Source of the DNA: Bacteroidota bacterium
GTDB lineage: Bacteria; Bacteroidota; Bacteroidia; Flavobacteriales; Flavobacteriaceae
Assembly (NCBI GenBank): GCA_027621175.1
Contig: JAQCCM010000006.1
Span: forward strand, 17,787-81,786
Direction: 5' to 3'
DNA length: 64,000 bases
Translations under genes and position numbers: made by a program
Notes under the pieces: generated by a model
What the model saw: the letters and a program-made list of their open reading frames with translations, nothing else
The model's database searches: none
What the model was told of the DNA's origin: nothing
Shown here: piece by piece, positions 36,112 through 44,697 of the stretch
How the letters are laid out: every line of letters starts with the position of its first letter
Numbering within the stretch: position 1 is the stretch's first letter

Positions 36112-36696
36112 ATGGAACCATATCGCTGCGATTGGTGTTTGGCAAATCCTACCTATATCGCTTATCACGATGAAGAATGGGGGGTCCCTATTTTTGACGA
36201 CCATAAGCTCTTTGAAGCGCTGTTGCTTGAAACCTTTCAAGCAGGATTATCATGGTGGGCTATTCTCAAAAAGCGTGAGCATTTACGCGAAGCCTTTTGC
36301 GATTTTGACACACATCGAATAGCACAATTAACAGATTATGACGTAGAAAAATTACTTCAAAATAAAGGGATTATTCGAAACAGGGGAAAAATTACAGGAG
36401 CAATTGCAAATGCACGTGCTTTTATAGAAATTCAAAAAGAAGTAGGCAGTTTTAGCGATTATATGTGGTCGTTTACTAACGGAATGTCTATCCAACATAC
36501 ATTTGAGCAAACCCATCAAATCCCACAAACCACTGCCTTAGCTATTCAAATGAGTAACGACCTAAAAAAACGCGGATTTAAGTATATAGGAAAAATCACC
36601 ATGTATGCACATATGCAAGCTGTTGGCATGGTAAACGACCATGTAATTGATTGTTTTAGGCATACCGAAACAGCAGCGCTTAACCCAAATAACTAA
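36112..36696 (+). CDS. tag: DNA-3-methyladenine glycosylase I
   Basis: A 194-residue protein with the Tag zinc site (Cys in RCDWCLANP, a His in YHDEEWG, and the C-terminal DHVIDCFRH) and the catalytic-region ETFQAGLSWWAILKKRE. It removes 3-methyladenine from alkylated DNA. It starts 2 bp after truB and overlaps the convergent aat by 17 bp. Confidence 0.95.
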   Translation: MEPYRCDWCLANPTYIAYHDEEWGVPIFDDHKLFEALLLETFQAGLSWWAILKKREHLREAFCDFDTHRIAQLTDYDVEKLLQNKGIIRNRGKITGAIANARAFIEIQKEVGSFSDYMWSFTNGMSIQHTFEQTHQIPQTTALAIQMSNDLKKRGFKYIGKITMYAHMQAVGMVNDHVIDCFRHTETAALNPNN

Positions 36697-37312
36697 GAAA
36701 TTCTTTTCGGGAAATAGGGGCAGCACCCATACTTGCTAGATGTGCCGTAGGCACCTGACAATCAATAAGTTTGTATTTATTCTTTTTTAATTCTCGCGTA
36801 AGATAAATCAAAGCCAGTTTACTAGAATTACTTGCTTTTGAGAACATACTTTCGCCACAAAATACTTCCCCAATATCAATACCATAAAGTCCTCCAACTA
36901 GTTCTGCACCGTCCCAAACTTCAACCGAATGTGCGTGTCCTTGTTCATGCAAAACCTCATACACTTCCATAAGTCCGGGCGTAATCCATGTACCTGTTTG
37001 CCCAAATCGTTTTACTCCTGCACAGGATTTTACAACTTGATTAAACGCTTTGTTGAATGTAATTTCATAGGGGTGTTTGCGCAAAAAACCGCGCATACTT
37101 TTAGAAATACGCAATTGGTCTGGAAAGAGAACCATTCTTGGGTCTGGGCTCCACCAAATCAAAAAATCATCTTGTTCAAACCAAGGGAATATTCCCTTGC
37201 GATAGGCAAGTAACACCCGCTCTGGACGCAAGTCACCACCCACAGCAACAACACCCTCTTTTGTGGCCAAGTGAGGCGAAGGAAAACGTAATTCTTCCGT
37301 TAAATGATACAT
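36680..37312 (-). CDS. aat: Leucyl/phenylalanyl-tRNA-protein transferase
   Basis: A 210-residue Aat protein: GGDLRPERVLLAYRKGIFPW, WWSPDPRMVLFP, GTWITPGLMEVYEVLHEQGH and GLYGIDIGEVFCGESMFS. It adds Leu or Phe to the N-terminus of proteins with Lys or Arg starts, marking them for ClpS/ClpAP degradation. It follows the DUF3127 gene by 6 bp. Confidence 0.95.
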   Translation of the reverse strand: MYHLTEELRFPSPHLATKEGVVAVGGDLRPERVLLAYRKGIFPWFEQDDFLIWWSPDPRMVLFPDQLRISKSMRGFLRKHPYEITFNKAFNQVVKSCAGVKRFGQTGTWITPGLMEVYEVLHEQGHAHSVEVWDGAELVGGLYGIDIGEVFCGESMFSKASNSSKLALIYLTRELKKNKYKLIDCQVPTAHLASMGAAPISRKEFLSYLG

Positions 37313-37318
37313 AATTAA

Positions 37319-37684
37319 TTAGAAGGGCAGGTCATCTGGCTCTTCTTTGGCAGGCGCATCTGGCATGGCTTCAAATGGCGGTGCAGCAGGTGGCGGAGGT
37401 GATGTAGCATCTGCAGCATCTATGCGCCAACCTTGAATAGAATTAAAGTATTTGATTTCACCTTGCGGACTTTGCCACTCACGCCCACGAAGATTTATGC
37501 CTACTTTAACCCGCTGGCCAACAGCATATGCGTCAAGAATAGAGCACTTGTCTTGAACAAATTCTACAAGCAAATGTTGTGGGTATTGCTCTTCAGTTGT
37601 TAGGACCAATTCACGTTTTTGAAATCCGTTTGATCCATATTCTTTGGTTTGGTCTATTTGTTTAATTTTTCCTGTAATTTCCAT
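37319..37684 (-). CDS. DUF3127 OB-fold-like protein with SSB-type acidic tip
   Basis: A 121-residue protein of the DUF3127 family (about 1-90 globular, MEITGKIKQIDQTKEYGSNG), then a Pro/Ala-rich linker and a C-terminus reading EEPDDLPF. That ending is the same kind of acidic-hydrophobic tip as in the window's own SSB (SDDDLPF), which in SSB recruits repair and replication proteins. A single-stranded nucleic acid binding role is therefore inferred; the family has no established function that I know of. Encoded upstream of aat. Confidence 0.85.
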   Translation of the reverse strand: MEITGKIKQIDQTKEYGSNGFQKRELVLTTEEQYPQHLLVEFVQDKCSILDAYAVGQRVKVGINLRGREWQSPQGEIKYFNSIQGWRIDAADATSPPPPAAPPFEAMPDAPAKEEPDDLPF

Positions 37685-37763
37685 GCGGTGGTTAATGATG
37701 TTCTTACAAATTTACTCAATTTGTTGAGAACGCAACACTTGAAAATATAGTATATTCGTGAAT

Positions 37764-38939
37764 ATGAGTTTTGATCTCTCTTATGTAAACCAACGTAATA
37801 GCCGCACTGTGGGATTTGTATTGGCGCTATGCTTTGTTGGATTTACCCTTTGGAACACCAACAAACTCATTCAGCGCATTCAAAATGATGAACGTCAAAA
37901 AATGGAATTGTGGGGCTTGGCCCAACAAGAATTAGCTTCAAGCACAAATCTCAATCAGCCCATTAATCCATTAACATTTCAAGTGCTGACAGCAGAGAAT
38001 GCCATTCCCATGATTGTAGTAGATGATACTAAAAAACTCATGTTTTCAAATAATATAAATAAACGAAAATTAGCTCAAGACTCTATGGGTTACGTAGAAG
38101 AATTGATTCGGGAATTTAGTGCCACTCATCCACCTATTGAAATCCTACACGGAGACAAATTGAATCAGAAAATGTATTATGGGAACTCGGCACTCATACA
38201 ACAGCTACGTTATTACCCGATTGCATTTTTTTTAATCGTCGCATTCTTAGGAGGACTTTTGGTCGCGTATTACAAAAGCACACAACAAGTAGTCGCTAAC
38301 AAACTATGGACAGGAATGGCGAAAGAAACAGCACATCAGCTAGGAACGCCCATTTCCTCACTGTTGGGTTGGTTAACCATTTTAGAACAGCACGAAGTAG
38401 ATGAGCAGTTACTGTCACAAATCAAAAGCGATATAAAACGTCTGGAAACCATTAGCGCACGCTTTTCAAAAATTGGCTCTTTGCCCAACAAAAAGCCTGA
38501 AAAACTTAGCATCGTTGTAAAAGAACTGGTTTCCTATATGCAAATTCGGATGCCTAAAGCAATAGCGCTTCAAGTAAATGAGAATGGGCATGAAGATTTG
38601 GTTGAAATCAATGCAGAACTTGTGGTTTGGGTATTGGAAAATCTAATTAAAAACAGCATAGATGCCATTCGAGGTGAAGGAGCGATTACCATTGACCTAA
38701 ATTGGGAAAAAGTGGCAACTATCATCATTCGAGATACTGGGAATGGTATTCCAAAAAAACTTCAAAAAATCATTTTCAATCCAGGCGTAACGACCAAAAA
38801 AAGAGGTTGGGGCCTTGGATTATCCTTAGCAAAACGTATTGTTGAGGAATATCACGGCGGGAAACTAAGTCTAATAGAAAGCTCAGAAAAAGGAACTGCT
38901 TTTGAGATTCAACTGCCGCTTACACAAAAGCTGCGTTGA
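37764..38939 (+). CDS. Membrane sensor histidine kinase
   Basis: The start is ATG 37764 (MSFDLSYVNQRNS); a GTG two codons earlier is less likely. The 391-residue protein has helices at about 17-33 and 151-170 bracketing a periplasmic sensor region, then a kinase core with His about 191 in KETAHQLGTPISSLLGW, N box ENLIKNSIDAIRG, RDTGNGIPKK and GWGLGLSLAKRI. The AHQLGTP variant of the H box is common in Bacteroidota. No response regulator is adjacent, so it is an orphan kinase. It overlaps the convergent HIT gene by 20 bp. Confidence 0.9.
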   Translation: MSFDLSYVNQRNSRTVGFVLALCFVGFTLWNTNKLIQRIQNDERQKMELWGLAQQELASSTNLNQPINPLTFQVLTAENAIPMIVVDDTKKLMFSNNINKRKLAQDSMGYVEELIREFSATHPPIEILHGDKLNQKMYYGNSALIQQLRYYPIAFFLIVAFLGGLLVAYYKSTQQVVANKLWTGMAKETAHQLGTPISSLLGWLTILEQHEVDEQLLSQIKSDIKRLETISARFSKIGSLPNKKPEKLSIVVKELVSYMQIRMPKAIALQVNENGHEDLVEINAELVVWVLENLIKNSIDAIRGEGAITIDLNWEKVATIIIRDTGNGIPKKLQKIIFNPGVTTKKRGWGLGLSLAKRIVEEYHGGKLSLIESSEKGTAFEIQLPLTQKLR

Positions 38940-39312
38940 TTTTTTCTGCTAACGTTTTCATTTCCTCTTTTGATACAACAGTCTTTTTTTGAAAGGTGGC
39001 GTCTGCCATTTCATTTAGTGGTATTAAATGCACGTGAACGTGCGGAACTTCAAGCCCAATTACCGATAGTCCAATACGCTTACACGAAACTACTTGCCGA
39101 AGGGCAGCAGCGACGCGATGACTAAATTGCATTAAGTTGAGGTAGGACTCTTGGTCTAAATCAAAAAGTTTATCCGTTTCTTTTTTGGGAATACAAAGGG
39201 TATGCCCAAGTGCGTTTGGATTGACATCTAAAAAAGCAATGTGGTTTTCGTCTTCCGCAACAATGTAGGCAGGAAGTTCACGAGCGATAATTCGGCTAAA
39301 AATAGACGCCAT
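38920..39312 (-). CDS. HIT-family nucleotide-binding protein
   Basis: A 130-residue histidine triad protein with the motif HVHVHLIPL and the upstream LGHTLCIPKKETDKLFDL segment, as in Hint-type purine nucleoside phosphoramidases. It starts at the last base of the greA stop codon, so it is cotranscribed with greA. Confidence 0.95.
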   Translation of the reverse strand: MASIFSRIIARELPAYIVAEDENHIAFLDVNPNALGHTLCIPKKETDKLFDLDQESYLNLMQFSHRVAAALRQVVSCKRIGLSVIGLEVPHVHVHLIPLNEMADATFQKKTVVSKEEMKTLAEKINAAFV

Positions 39313-39785
39313 TAGCGTTCAATAGATAAGATCTCAAACTTAAGCGTACCGTTTGGAACGGTTACTTCTGCAATTTCTCCAATGGCTTTGCCTAAAAGTC
39401 CTTTACCAATGGGTGAGGTAACCGAAATTTTTCCAGTTTTTAAATCGGCTTCGCTTTCAGCAACAAGGGTATAATTCATTTCCATGTTGTTGCTTAGGTT
39501 TTTGATGCGCACTTTTGAGAGCACCAAAACCTTAGAAACATCCAATTGTGATTCGTCAATGATACGAGCACCAGACAGTGTTTCTTCGAGTCTGGCAATT
39601 TTCATTTCGAGCATACCCTGCGCTTCTTTGGCAGCATCGTACTCGGCGTTTTCACTCAAATCTCCCTTGTCGCGCGCCTCGGCAATAGCCTGTGACGCAA
39701 GCGGACGTTCAACATCTTTTAGATGATTGAGTTCTTCTCTTAATTTTTTTAAGCCTTCGGCGGTATAATATGAAACTTTACTCAT
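39312..39785 (-). CDS. greA: Transcription elongation factor GreA
   Basis: A 157-residue GreA: N-terminal coiled coil (about 1-75, LREELNHLKDVERPLASQAI; GDLSENAEYDAAKEAQGML with the tip acidic pair) and a C-terminal FKBP-like domain (TSPIGKGLLGKAIGEIAEV). It rescues backtracked RNA polymerase by stimulating transcript cleavage. Its leader contains a terminator-like hairpin, listed separately. It heads the greA-HIT unit. Confidence 0.97.
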   Translation of the reverse strand: MSKVSYYTAEGLKKLREELNHLKDVERPLASQAIAEARDKGDLSENAEYDAAKEAQGMLEMKIARLEETLSGARIIDESQLDVSKVLVLSKVRIKNLSNNMEMNYTLVAESEADLKTGKISVTSPIGKGLLGKAIGEIAEVTVPNGTLKFEILSIER

Positions 39786-39795
39786 GGGGTATTAT

Positions 39796-39822
39796 TAAAA
39801 AAATCCCTTATGTTTAAGGGAT
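39796..39822 (-). terminator. Terminator-like hairpin in the greA leader
   Basis: On the minus strand ATCCCTTA / TAAGGGAT (39822-39815 and 39810-39803) form a perfect 8-bp stem with a four-base loop, followed directly by seven T (39802..39796). It lies between the -7 box (39835..39828) and the greA ATG (39785), so it would act as an attenuator of greA. No gene lies upstream on this strand for it to terminate. Confidence 0.7.
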
Positions 39823-39827
39823 GAATG

Positions 39828-39835
39828 CAAATATA
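39828..39835 (-). promoter_or_regulatory. -7 box (TATATTTG) for greA
   Basis: A perfect TAnnTTTG on the minus strand, upstream of the leader hairpin. The -33 element is not clear. Confidence 0.5.
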
Positions 39836-39865
39836 CAATTTTCCTTTTTTATGCGTTTTACACAC

Positions 39866-40279
39866 ATGAAATATGTAGTTTCAGCGATGTTTTTTGTTTT
39901 TTTAGGCTGTTCCGAAAACAGTGTAGAACGCAATCCATACTTATACGAAGCTCGATTTGAGCAAAGCATCAATTTGGCACTTCCTGCTTTTGACAACCTA
40001 AATTATCAAGGAGGTAGCTTGTATTGGGCAAATGGCGGTATCAAAGGATTGTTATTATTTAATCTTTCTGGAACCATTATGGCGTGGGAAGCAAGTTGTC
40101 CGAACCATGCGCCAAGCAACTGCTCTACGGTACAAATCAATGGTGTTACAGCCTCATGCGCATGTGAAGATATACAGTACAGTTTGGCTACAGGACAACC
40201 CCTTACGGAAGGAGCAACCTATAGCCTGCTGTTTTATAAGGTGCAGCAAAATGGAACTGCGGTGCGGATTTATAATTAG
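39866..40279 (+). CDS. Rieske-like lipoprotein with altered cluster motif
   Basis: The start is ATG 39866, which gives a lipoprotein signal peptide (MKYVVSAMFFVFLGC, lipobox Cys15). The 137-residue protein has the Rieske/nitrite-reductase-ferredoxin shape common in Flavobacteriia: an ASCPNHAPSNCS segment and then TASCACEDIQYSLATGQPL. A standard Rieske cluster needs CxH and CxxH; here the first box reads CPNH and the second CACED without a His, so 2Fe-2S binding is doubtful. It may be a structural or metal-binding derivative. It shares stop-codon bases with the convergent TonB receptor. Confidence 0.75.
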   Translation: MKYVVSAMFFVFLGCSENSVERNPYLYEARFEQSINLALPAFDNLNYQGGSLYWANGGIKGLLLFNLSGTIMAWEASCPNHAPSNCSTVQINGVTASCACEDIQYSLATGQPLTEGATYSLLFYKVQQNGTAVRIYN

Positions 40280-42483
40280 AACCGAAGCGTAAGTCCTGCC
40301 ATTACGTGGCGTCCTGCCTGCGGATAATAACCCACACCCTCTATGGTTGTGATGGCCGTTGGCGAACTCCAATCGTCGTCATAGGTATAGAAATACCCAT
40401 TTGAACTAAATACTTCATCAAAAAGGTTATACACGTGGACGTTTACATCCAATCTAGGCGCCTTTTCATTGTTTAGGATAACTGCCTGAAATTGTATGTC
40501 TTGAATGGTATAACTATCTAGTTTAGAAAGTTCAGCATTGATGTTTCCCATGTATTGCTCACCAACAAATTTACTCACAAGAGAAATAGACCATGTATCG
40601 CGCGCATAGGTTAACTGATCGGAAGCAATTAGCGAAGGAGAGTACGACAAGTGCGTATCGCCTAAGGCTTGTAAAACTCCATCACGCTCAAAATATTTAT
40701 CCTTATTGCGGTTTTTACTCCACGACACATTGGCTTGCCAACTCCAATGGGGCGCAAATGCCCACCCAGCATCTATCTCAATACCCCTTCGGAAGCTGTC
40801 ACCTGAATTTTGACGAATTGGAGCACCAACCTCATCAAGAGCACCTGTTAACACCAATTGGTTTTTATAGTCCATATAATATAAGTTCGCATTTACATAT
40901 GCTGCTTCTGTTTTCCAACGCCATCCAAATTCAAAATCATTTAATTCTTCAGGAACAGGATTGCCGTTTTCGTAGTCTGTACGGTTGGGCTCTTTGTGTG
41001 CCTTGGCATAAGACGCGTAGAGTTGATGTGCGGGATTGGGTTGATACACTACCCCTGCTTTGGGATTAAAAAAAGTATGTGCGTCATTAACCGTAAATGC
41101 CTTAGGTCCGGCCACTTCTCCTGCTACCGAATAATCAATCCAGCGAACTTGTGCATCGGCATAAAGATTCCAGTTGTCGTTCAAAGAAACATCCCCTTTG
41201 GCAAAAATATTACCGTCCTTTTTCTTTCCTCGGTTTTCATAAAAACGATGTTTTGGGTTGATGTTAGCAGTAGATGCCCATACTAACTCCCCAAAATGCG
41301 CTCCGCTGTACGTACTATAATAGGCCCCTGCACTAATATCATGGTTGCCATTAGTAAAATGATACATCAGATTTGCTGCATAAAAATCGTTATCCAACCA
41401 CTTACGAACAGCATTCTCTGTATCAGTAATTTCCTGCCCATTTATGGTTAATGGAGGTAATTTTAAGTAGCGGTATGAAGTGTTGCCACTAAAACTAATA
41501 TTTTGGTCATACCACAAATCATAAAATTCCTCGTAGTAGCCGTATCCATGGGTATAGTTTAATCCAAGGGAAAGTCTAGCGTTATTGGACAATCGCTGTT
41601 CGATATGCAATTGTGTATGATCTTGGTTATAGTTATCTACTTGGTTGTCGTAATAACCTTGCAAGTTCCCTTCATTGTCGTATTGCTCACCAGCAGGATT
41701 ATAGGTTCTGTTGGATGCCAATGTGGCTGGATCAACTCCGTACCATGCTTGGTAGGTGCGCTCATGGCCACCAAAAGTTAGTGCCTTAATTTTGGTGTTA
41801 TTTGTGTTATAAGTTCCTTGAAAAAAGTATCCTTTTAAGTGTGAAGAAGCGCGATCAATATACCCGTCAGAAGTTATATTTGATAGGCGTCCGCTAAACT
41901 CAAAACCGCTTTCCGAAATTCCTGTGGAGAATTTTATCGTGTTTTTGAGTGTATTAAAACTCCCCACATTGGAGGCAAGTTGCGCATATGATTTTTCAGA
42001 TGCTTTATCTGTTTCCAGATTGATACTAGCGCCAAAAGCAGCTGCACCGTTGGTCGATGTCCCTACACCACGCTGTACTTGAAGGTTCTCCGTTGATGAT
42101 GCAAAGTCGGATAAATTCACCCAAAAGGTTCCGTGAGATTCAGCGTCGTTGTATGCAATACCGTTAATGGTCACATTTACTCGGGTAGCATCACTTCCAC
42201 GAACACGAATTCCTGTGTAGCCGACTCCTGCTCCCGCGTCGCTTGTAGTGACCACATTGGGTAAAAACCGCAACAGTACTGGCAAATCTTTTCCTAAGTT
42301 TTGTTTTTCCAACTCCTTTTTGGAAATGTTTGTAAACGCCATAGGCGTATTCTCTTTTGCCCTAAGGGCGCTCACCGTAACCGATTCAAGGGTTACGGTA
42401 TTGACTGTCAAAGTATCGATGTCAGATTTAGCTTGTTGCGCCATCAGGCCTCCAGCAAGCAATAATGCAATAATGGTTTTCAT
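40276..42483 (-). CDS. TonB-dependent receptor, probable thiamine (or thiamine precursor) importer
   Basis: A 735-residue receptor: signal peptide (1-16), no carboxypeptidase-like domain, plug domain (about 30-150, LPVLLRFLPNVVTTSDAGAG; GIRVRGSDATRVNVTINGIA) and a 22-strand barrel ending HVMAGLTLRF. A TPP riboswitch lies directly upstream in the leader, so its expression should fall when thiamine pyrophosphate is plentiful. TPP-controlled TonB receptors beside pnuT are known in Bacteroidota as outer-membrane thiamine transporters. The genes upstream encode PnuT-like and thiamine-binding proteins, supporting this assignment. Confidence 0.9.
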   Translation of the reverse strand: MKTIIALLLAGGLMAQQAKSDIDTLTVNTVTLESVTVSALRAKENTPMAFTNISKKELEKQNLGKDLPVLLRFLPNVVTTSDAGAGVGYTGIRVRGSDATRVNVTINGIAYNDAESHGTFWVNLSDFASSTENLQVQRGVGTSTNGAAAFGASINLETDKASEKSYAQLASNVGSFNTLKNTIKFSTGISESGFEFSGRLSNITSDGYIDRASSHLKGYFFQGTYNTNNTKIKALTFGGHERTYQAWYGVDPATLASNRTYNPAGEQYDNEGNLQGYYDNQVDNYNQDHTQLHIEQRLSNNARLSLGLNYTHGYGYYEEFYDLWYDQNISFSGNTSYRYLKLPPLTINGQEITDTENAVRKWLDNDFYAANLMYHFTNGNHDISAGAYYSTYSGAHFGELVWASTANINPKHRFYENRGKKKDGNIFAKGDVSLNDNWNLYADAQVRWIDYSVAGEVAGPKAFTVNDAHTFFNPKAGVVYQPNPAHQLYASYAKAHKEPNRTDYENGNPVPEELNDFEFGWRWKTEAAYVNANLYYMDYKNQLVLTGALDEVGAPIRQNSGDSFRRGIEIDAGWAFAPHWSWQANVSWSKNRNKDKYFERDGVLQALGDTHLSYSPSLIASDQLTYARDTWSISLVSKFVGEQYMGNINAELSKLDSYTIQDIQFQAVILNNEKAPRLDVNVHVYNLFDEVFSSNGYFYTYDDDWSSPTAITTIEGVGYYPQAGRHVMAGLTLRF

Positions 42484-42534
42484 TTGCGTTTAGGCAAATA
42501 AAGGGGTATTATTTACAATGGTTTTTAGTGAAAC

Positions 42535-42606
42535 AAAATTCCTTGGCAGCATTACCTGCCCAGGTTCGATGGGTATAATCTCAGCCGTTAGGCACCCCTA
42601 GAGATG
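42535..42606 (-). ncRNA. TPP riboswitch (THI element)
   Basis: Read on the minus strand the segment carries the conserved THI-box elements in order: AGGGGTGCC (about 42599..42591), GGCTGAGA (42586..42579), ATACCC, GAACCTG (42567..42561) and GGTAATGC (42556..42549) followed by AAGGAA. These are the TPP-binding core helices. It is 52 bp upstream of the TonB receptor start and downstream of the DUF4301 gene, so it controls the receptor only. A downstream ACCCCT (42507..42502) could pair with the 5' AGGGGT as the expression switch. Confidence 0.95.
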
Positions 42607-42623
42607 ACGCAAATATAATTTAA

Positions 42624-44144
42624 TTATGTGGATTGGTGCAAAGGGCGCAACAAATCATTTACTGTTTTTACAGGATTAAATGTACGTACTGGTACTTCCA
42701 CAAAAACAGTATTCCAATCCGCCATAGCGCCGTTCCATAGCCCTGGCCGTTCTAGGGCTTTGATTGCGGTGCCGTTTATAGATTTTTCAGCAATAAAATA
42801 GGCGTCATAATCTACAAAATGTGTTAAATCATACTTAACACCCGCATGATTATATACCCCACAAACAATATCAACTGGATTAAAATGCGTTCCATTTTTA
42901 AAAATATCCTTTTGCTTTTTGTCTTTGGTATTTACTTGTGCGCCTTCAACAATCTGAAGGCTAACTTCGCCCTTGTTTTCTACCCAAAAAGGACCTCCAC
43001 CAGGTTCACCTTCATTTTTCACCATACCACACACACGAAGTGGGCGGTTTAGTTTTTGTTTTAAAAATAAAATAAGTTGATTGCCTTGCATAGATGCAGG
43101 AACGCTCACATTGAGTTTCTCTTGTAAAAATGTTTTTGCCTCAATCAAGTCAATTGCATCATCATTTTCTAATGCACGAGCATAGTGATGAATTTGATTG
43201 TGAAGCGAAATCAACATACCTGCTAACATTTTTTTATACAGGGCGGCTTGCTCGTGGTATTTGGAAACCGAAATGTTATCGATATTGGATAAAAATATAA
43301 TTTCATCTTCAATAGCATTCAAATTTCCAATGAGCGAACCATGTCCGCCAGCACGAAAAACAAGTGCCCCGTCTTCGTTGCGAAATACAGTGCCATCTTC
43401 TTTACAAGCTAAGGTGTCTGTACTTTTATGCTGATGTGAAAACCCCAAATGAGTATGAACGTCAGCTGATGCATTTAAATGCGATATTGTTTTTGAAAGA
43501 TGTTGCTCAAAAGCACGCGTAGTCCCTGGTGGAATAGTAAAATGGATATTCATCTTACCATTGTTAGCTACAAATTGGGTTGAAAAAAACAATTGTTCTT
43601 CGGCCGCTGTTCGTAGTTCAGTATCGTACTTATGAAAAGGTATTAGGGCTTTGGGTAGCTTCCCTAGACTATCGACCCCCTTTTTAATAAGAAAATATCG
43701 GTAGTCATTGTCAAAAGTCCCACTATGTTCTTTATCTATAGCTTTTCGAATTTGAGTATAAAAAGGGAACTTTTCAATACCGCCTAAAAAAACAGCAAGC
43801 TTATAGGTTTTCTCTCGGTTTAAATAACTTCGTAGCGTTTCCTTTTCGACATTATATCTGGTAAGGAAAAAATGTAAAAACTTAAACATCCGGCTTGCCA
43901 TACCCGATGCTGGTATAAAGCGTGATATAGAAAAATTGGATTTTTCTGCATCAAAAATTGTGGCGAATTTGACAATATCTTTGTTTGATAAAACTACAAT
44001 TCCATCACCTTGTATTGCCGGTCGTTCTAATTGGGCATAATGTGCTCCATTTTGCAACAAACGTAATTGCTCTTGCGCATCCGATTCAGAAATGCCTATT
44101 TCGTGTAAAACAAGTTTATCCTTTTGCGTAAATGTGTGTTTCAT
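42624..44144 (-). CDS. DUF4301 protein
   Basis: A 506-residue protein of the DUF4301 family, recognised by segments such as FIPASGMASRMFKFLHFF, KALIPFHKYDTELRTAAEEQ, FRAGGHGSLIGNLN and VCGMVKNEGEPGGGPFWVE. The first parts resemble nucleotidyltransferase (sugar-nucleotide pyrophosphorylase) folds, so a nucleotidyl transfer activity is possible; the family is uncharacterised as far as I know. It overlaps the start region of the NadR-like gene by 29 bp, making it the next gene in the thiamine locus, although whether it acts in thiamine metabolism is unknown. Confidence 0.82.
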   Translation of the reverse strand: MKHTFTQKDKLVLHEIGISESDAQEQLRLLQNGAHYAQLERPAIQGDGIVVLSNKDIVKFATIFDAEKSNFSISRFIPASGMASRMFKFLHFFLTRYNVEKETLRSYLNREKTYKLAVFLGGIEKFPFYTQIRKAIDKEHSGTFDNDYRYFLIKKGVDSLGKLPKALIPFHKYDTELRTAAEEQLFFSTQFVANNGKMNIHFTIPPGTTRAFEQHLSKTISHLNASADVHTHLGFSHQHKSTDTLACKEDGTVFRNEDGALVFRAGGHGSLIGNLNAIEDEIIFLSNIDNISVSKYHEQAALYKKMLAGMLISLHNQIHHYARALENDDAIDLIEAKTFLQEKLNVSVPASMQGNQLILFLKQKLNRPLRVCGMVKNEGEPGGGPFWVENKGEVSLQIVEGAQVNTKDKKQKDIFKNGTHFNPVDIVCGVYNHAGVKYDLTHFVDYDAYFIAEKSINGTAIKALERPGLWNGAMADWNTVFVEVPVRTFNPVKTVNDLLRPLHQST

Positions 44145-44697
44145 CTAATTCGTCTATTTTATCTATAGCACATTTCATTCGTTGTTCGTGCGAACCGTTT
44201 AGCAAAGTATAGTTTAGATTTCGTTGTACCAAAGCAGTAGCAAATTTATGAAACATTTCTTCGCGATGATTGGGTCTATCACGAAGTAAATCCTTCTCCC
44301 AAGGAACGTCAATATCGGTCAAAAAGTATAAGTCGTATCGATTTTCATTGTTGGCTTGCACTACTTTTTTGTCACACCAACCATCAAAATAGGCTTCTGA
44401 GTACACTTGTGTGGATAGCAAAGTAGTGTCACAAAAAATAATTTTATTGGCTCTTTTTAAGGCTTCATTTTCCAGTTTAATTTGCCCAACAGCGATAGGC
44501 AGAATATCTTCTGGAGCGCATATCTCCTGTGATTTATACCATTTTTCTTCTAAATATGTTCTGGCAAATTCTGGAACCCACATTGTGTTGTAGTGTTTTG
44601 CCAATGCTTGTGCCAAAGTTGTTTTTCCTGTAGATTCAGGACCAAATAGGGCTACTTTTATGCAGTTGCTTTTGTATTGGTTAAGACGTGTTTCCAT
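44116..44697 (-). CDS. NadR-like AAA ATPase / kinase
   Basis: A 193-residue P-loop protein with Walker A GPESTGKTT, VPEFARTYLEEKWY, IIFCDTTLLSTQVYSE and LLRDRPNHREEMF, matching the ribosylnicotinamide-kinase domain of NadR without its adenylyltransferase domain. NadR phosphorylates the ribosylnicotinamide delivered by PnuC. Here the partner transporter belongs to a thiamine locus, so phosphorylation of thiamine after uptake (metabolic trapping) is a reasonable inference. The start overlaps pnuT by 40 bp. Confidence 0.82.
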   Translation of the reverse strand: METRLNQYKSNCIKVALFGPESTGKTTLAQALAKHYNTMWVPEFARTYLEEKWYKSQEICAPEDILPIAVGQIKLENEALKRANKIIFCDTTLLSTQVYSEAYFDGWCDKKVVQANNENRYDLYFLTDIDVPWEKDLLRDRPNHREEMFHKFATALVQRNLNYTLLNGSHEQRMKCAIDKIDELDETHIYAKG

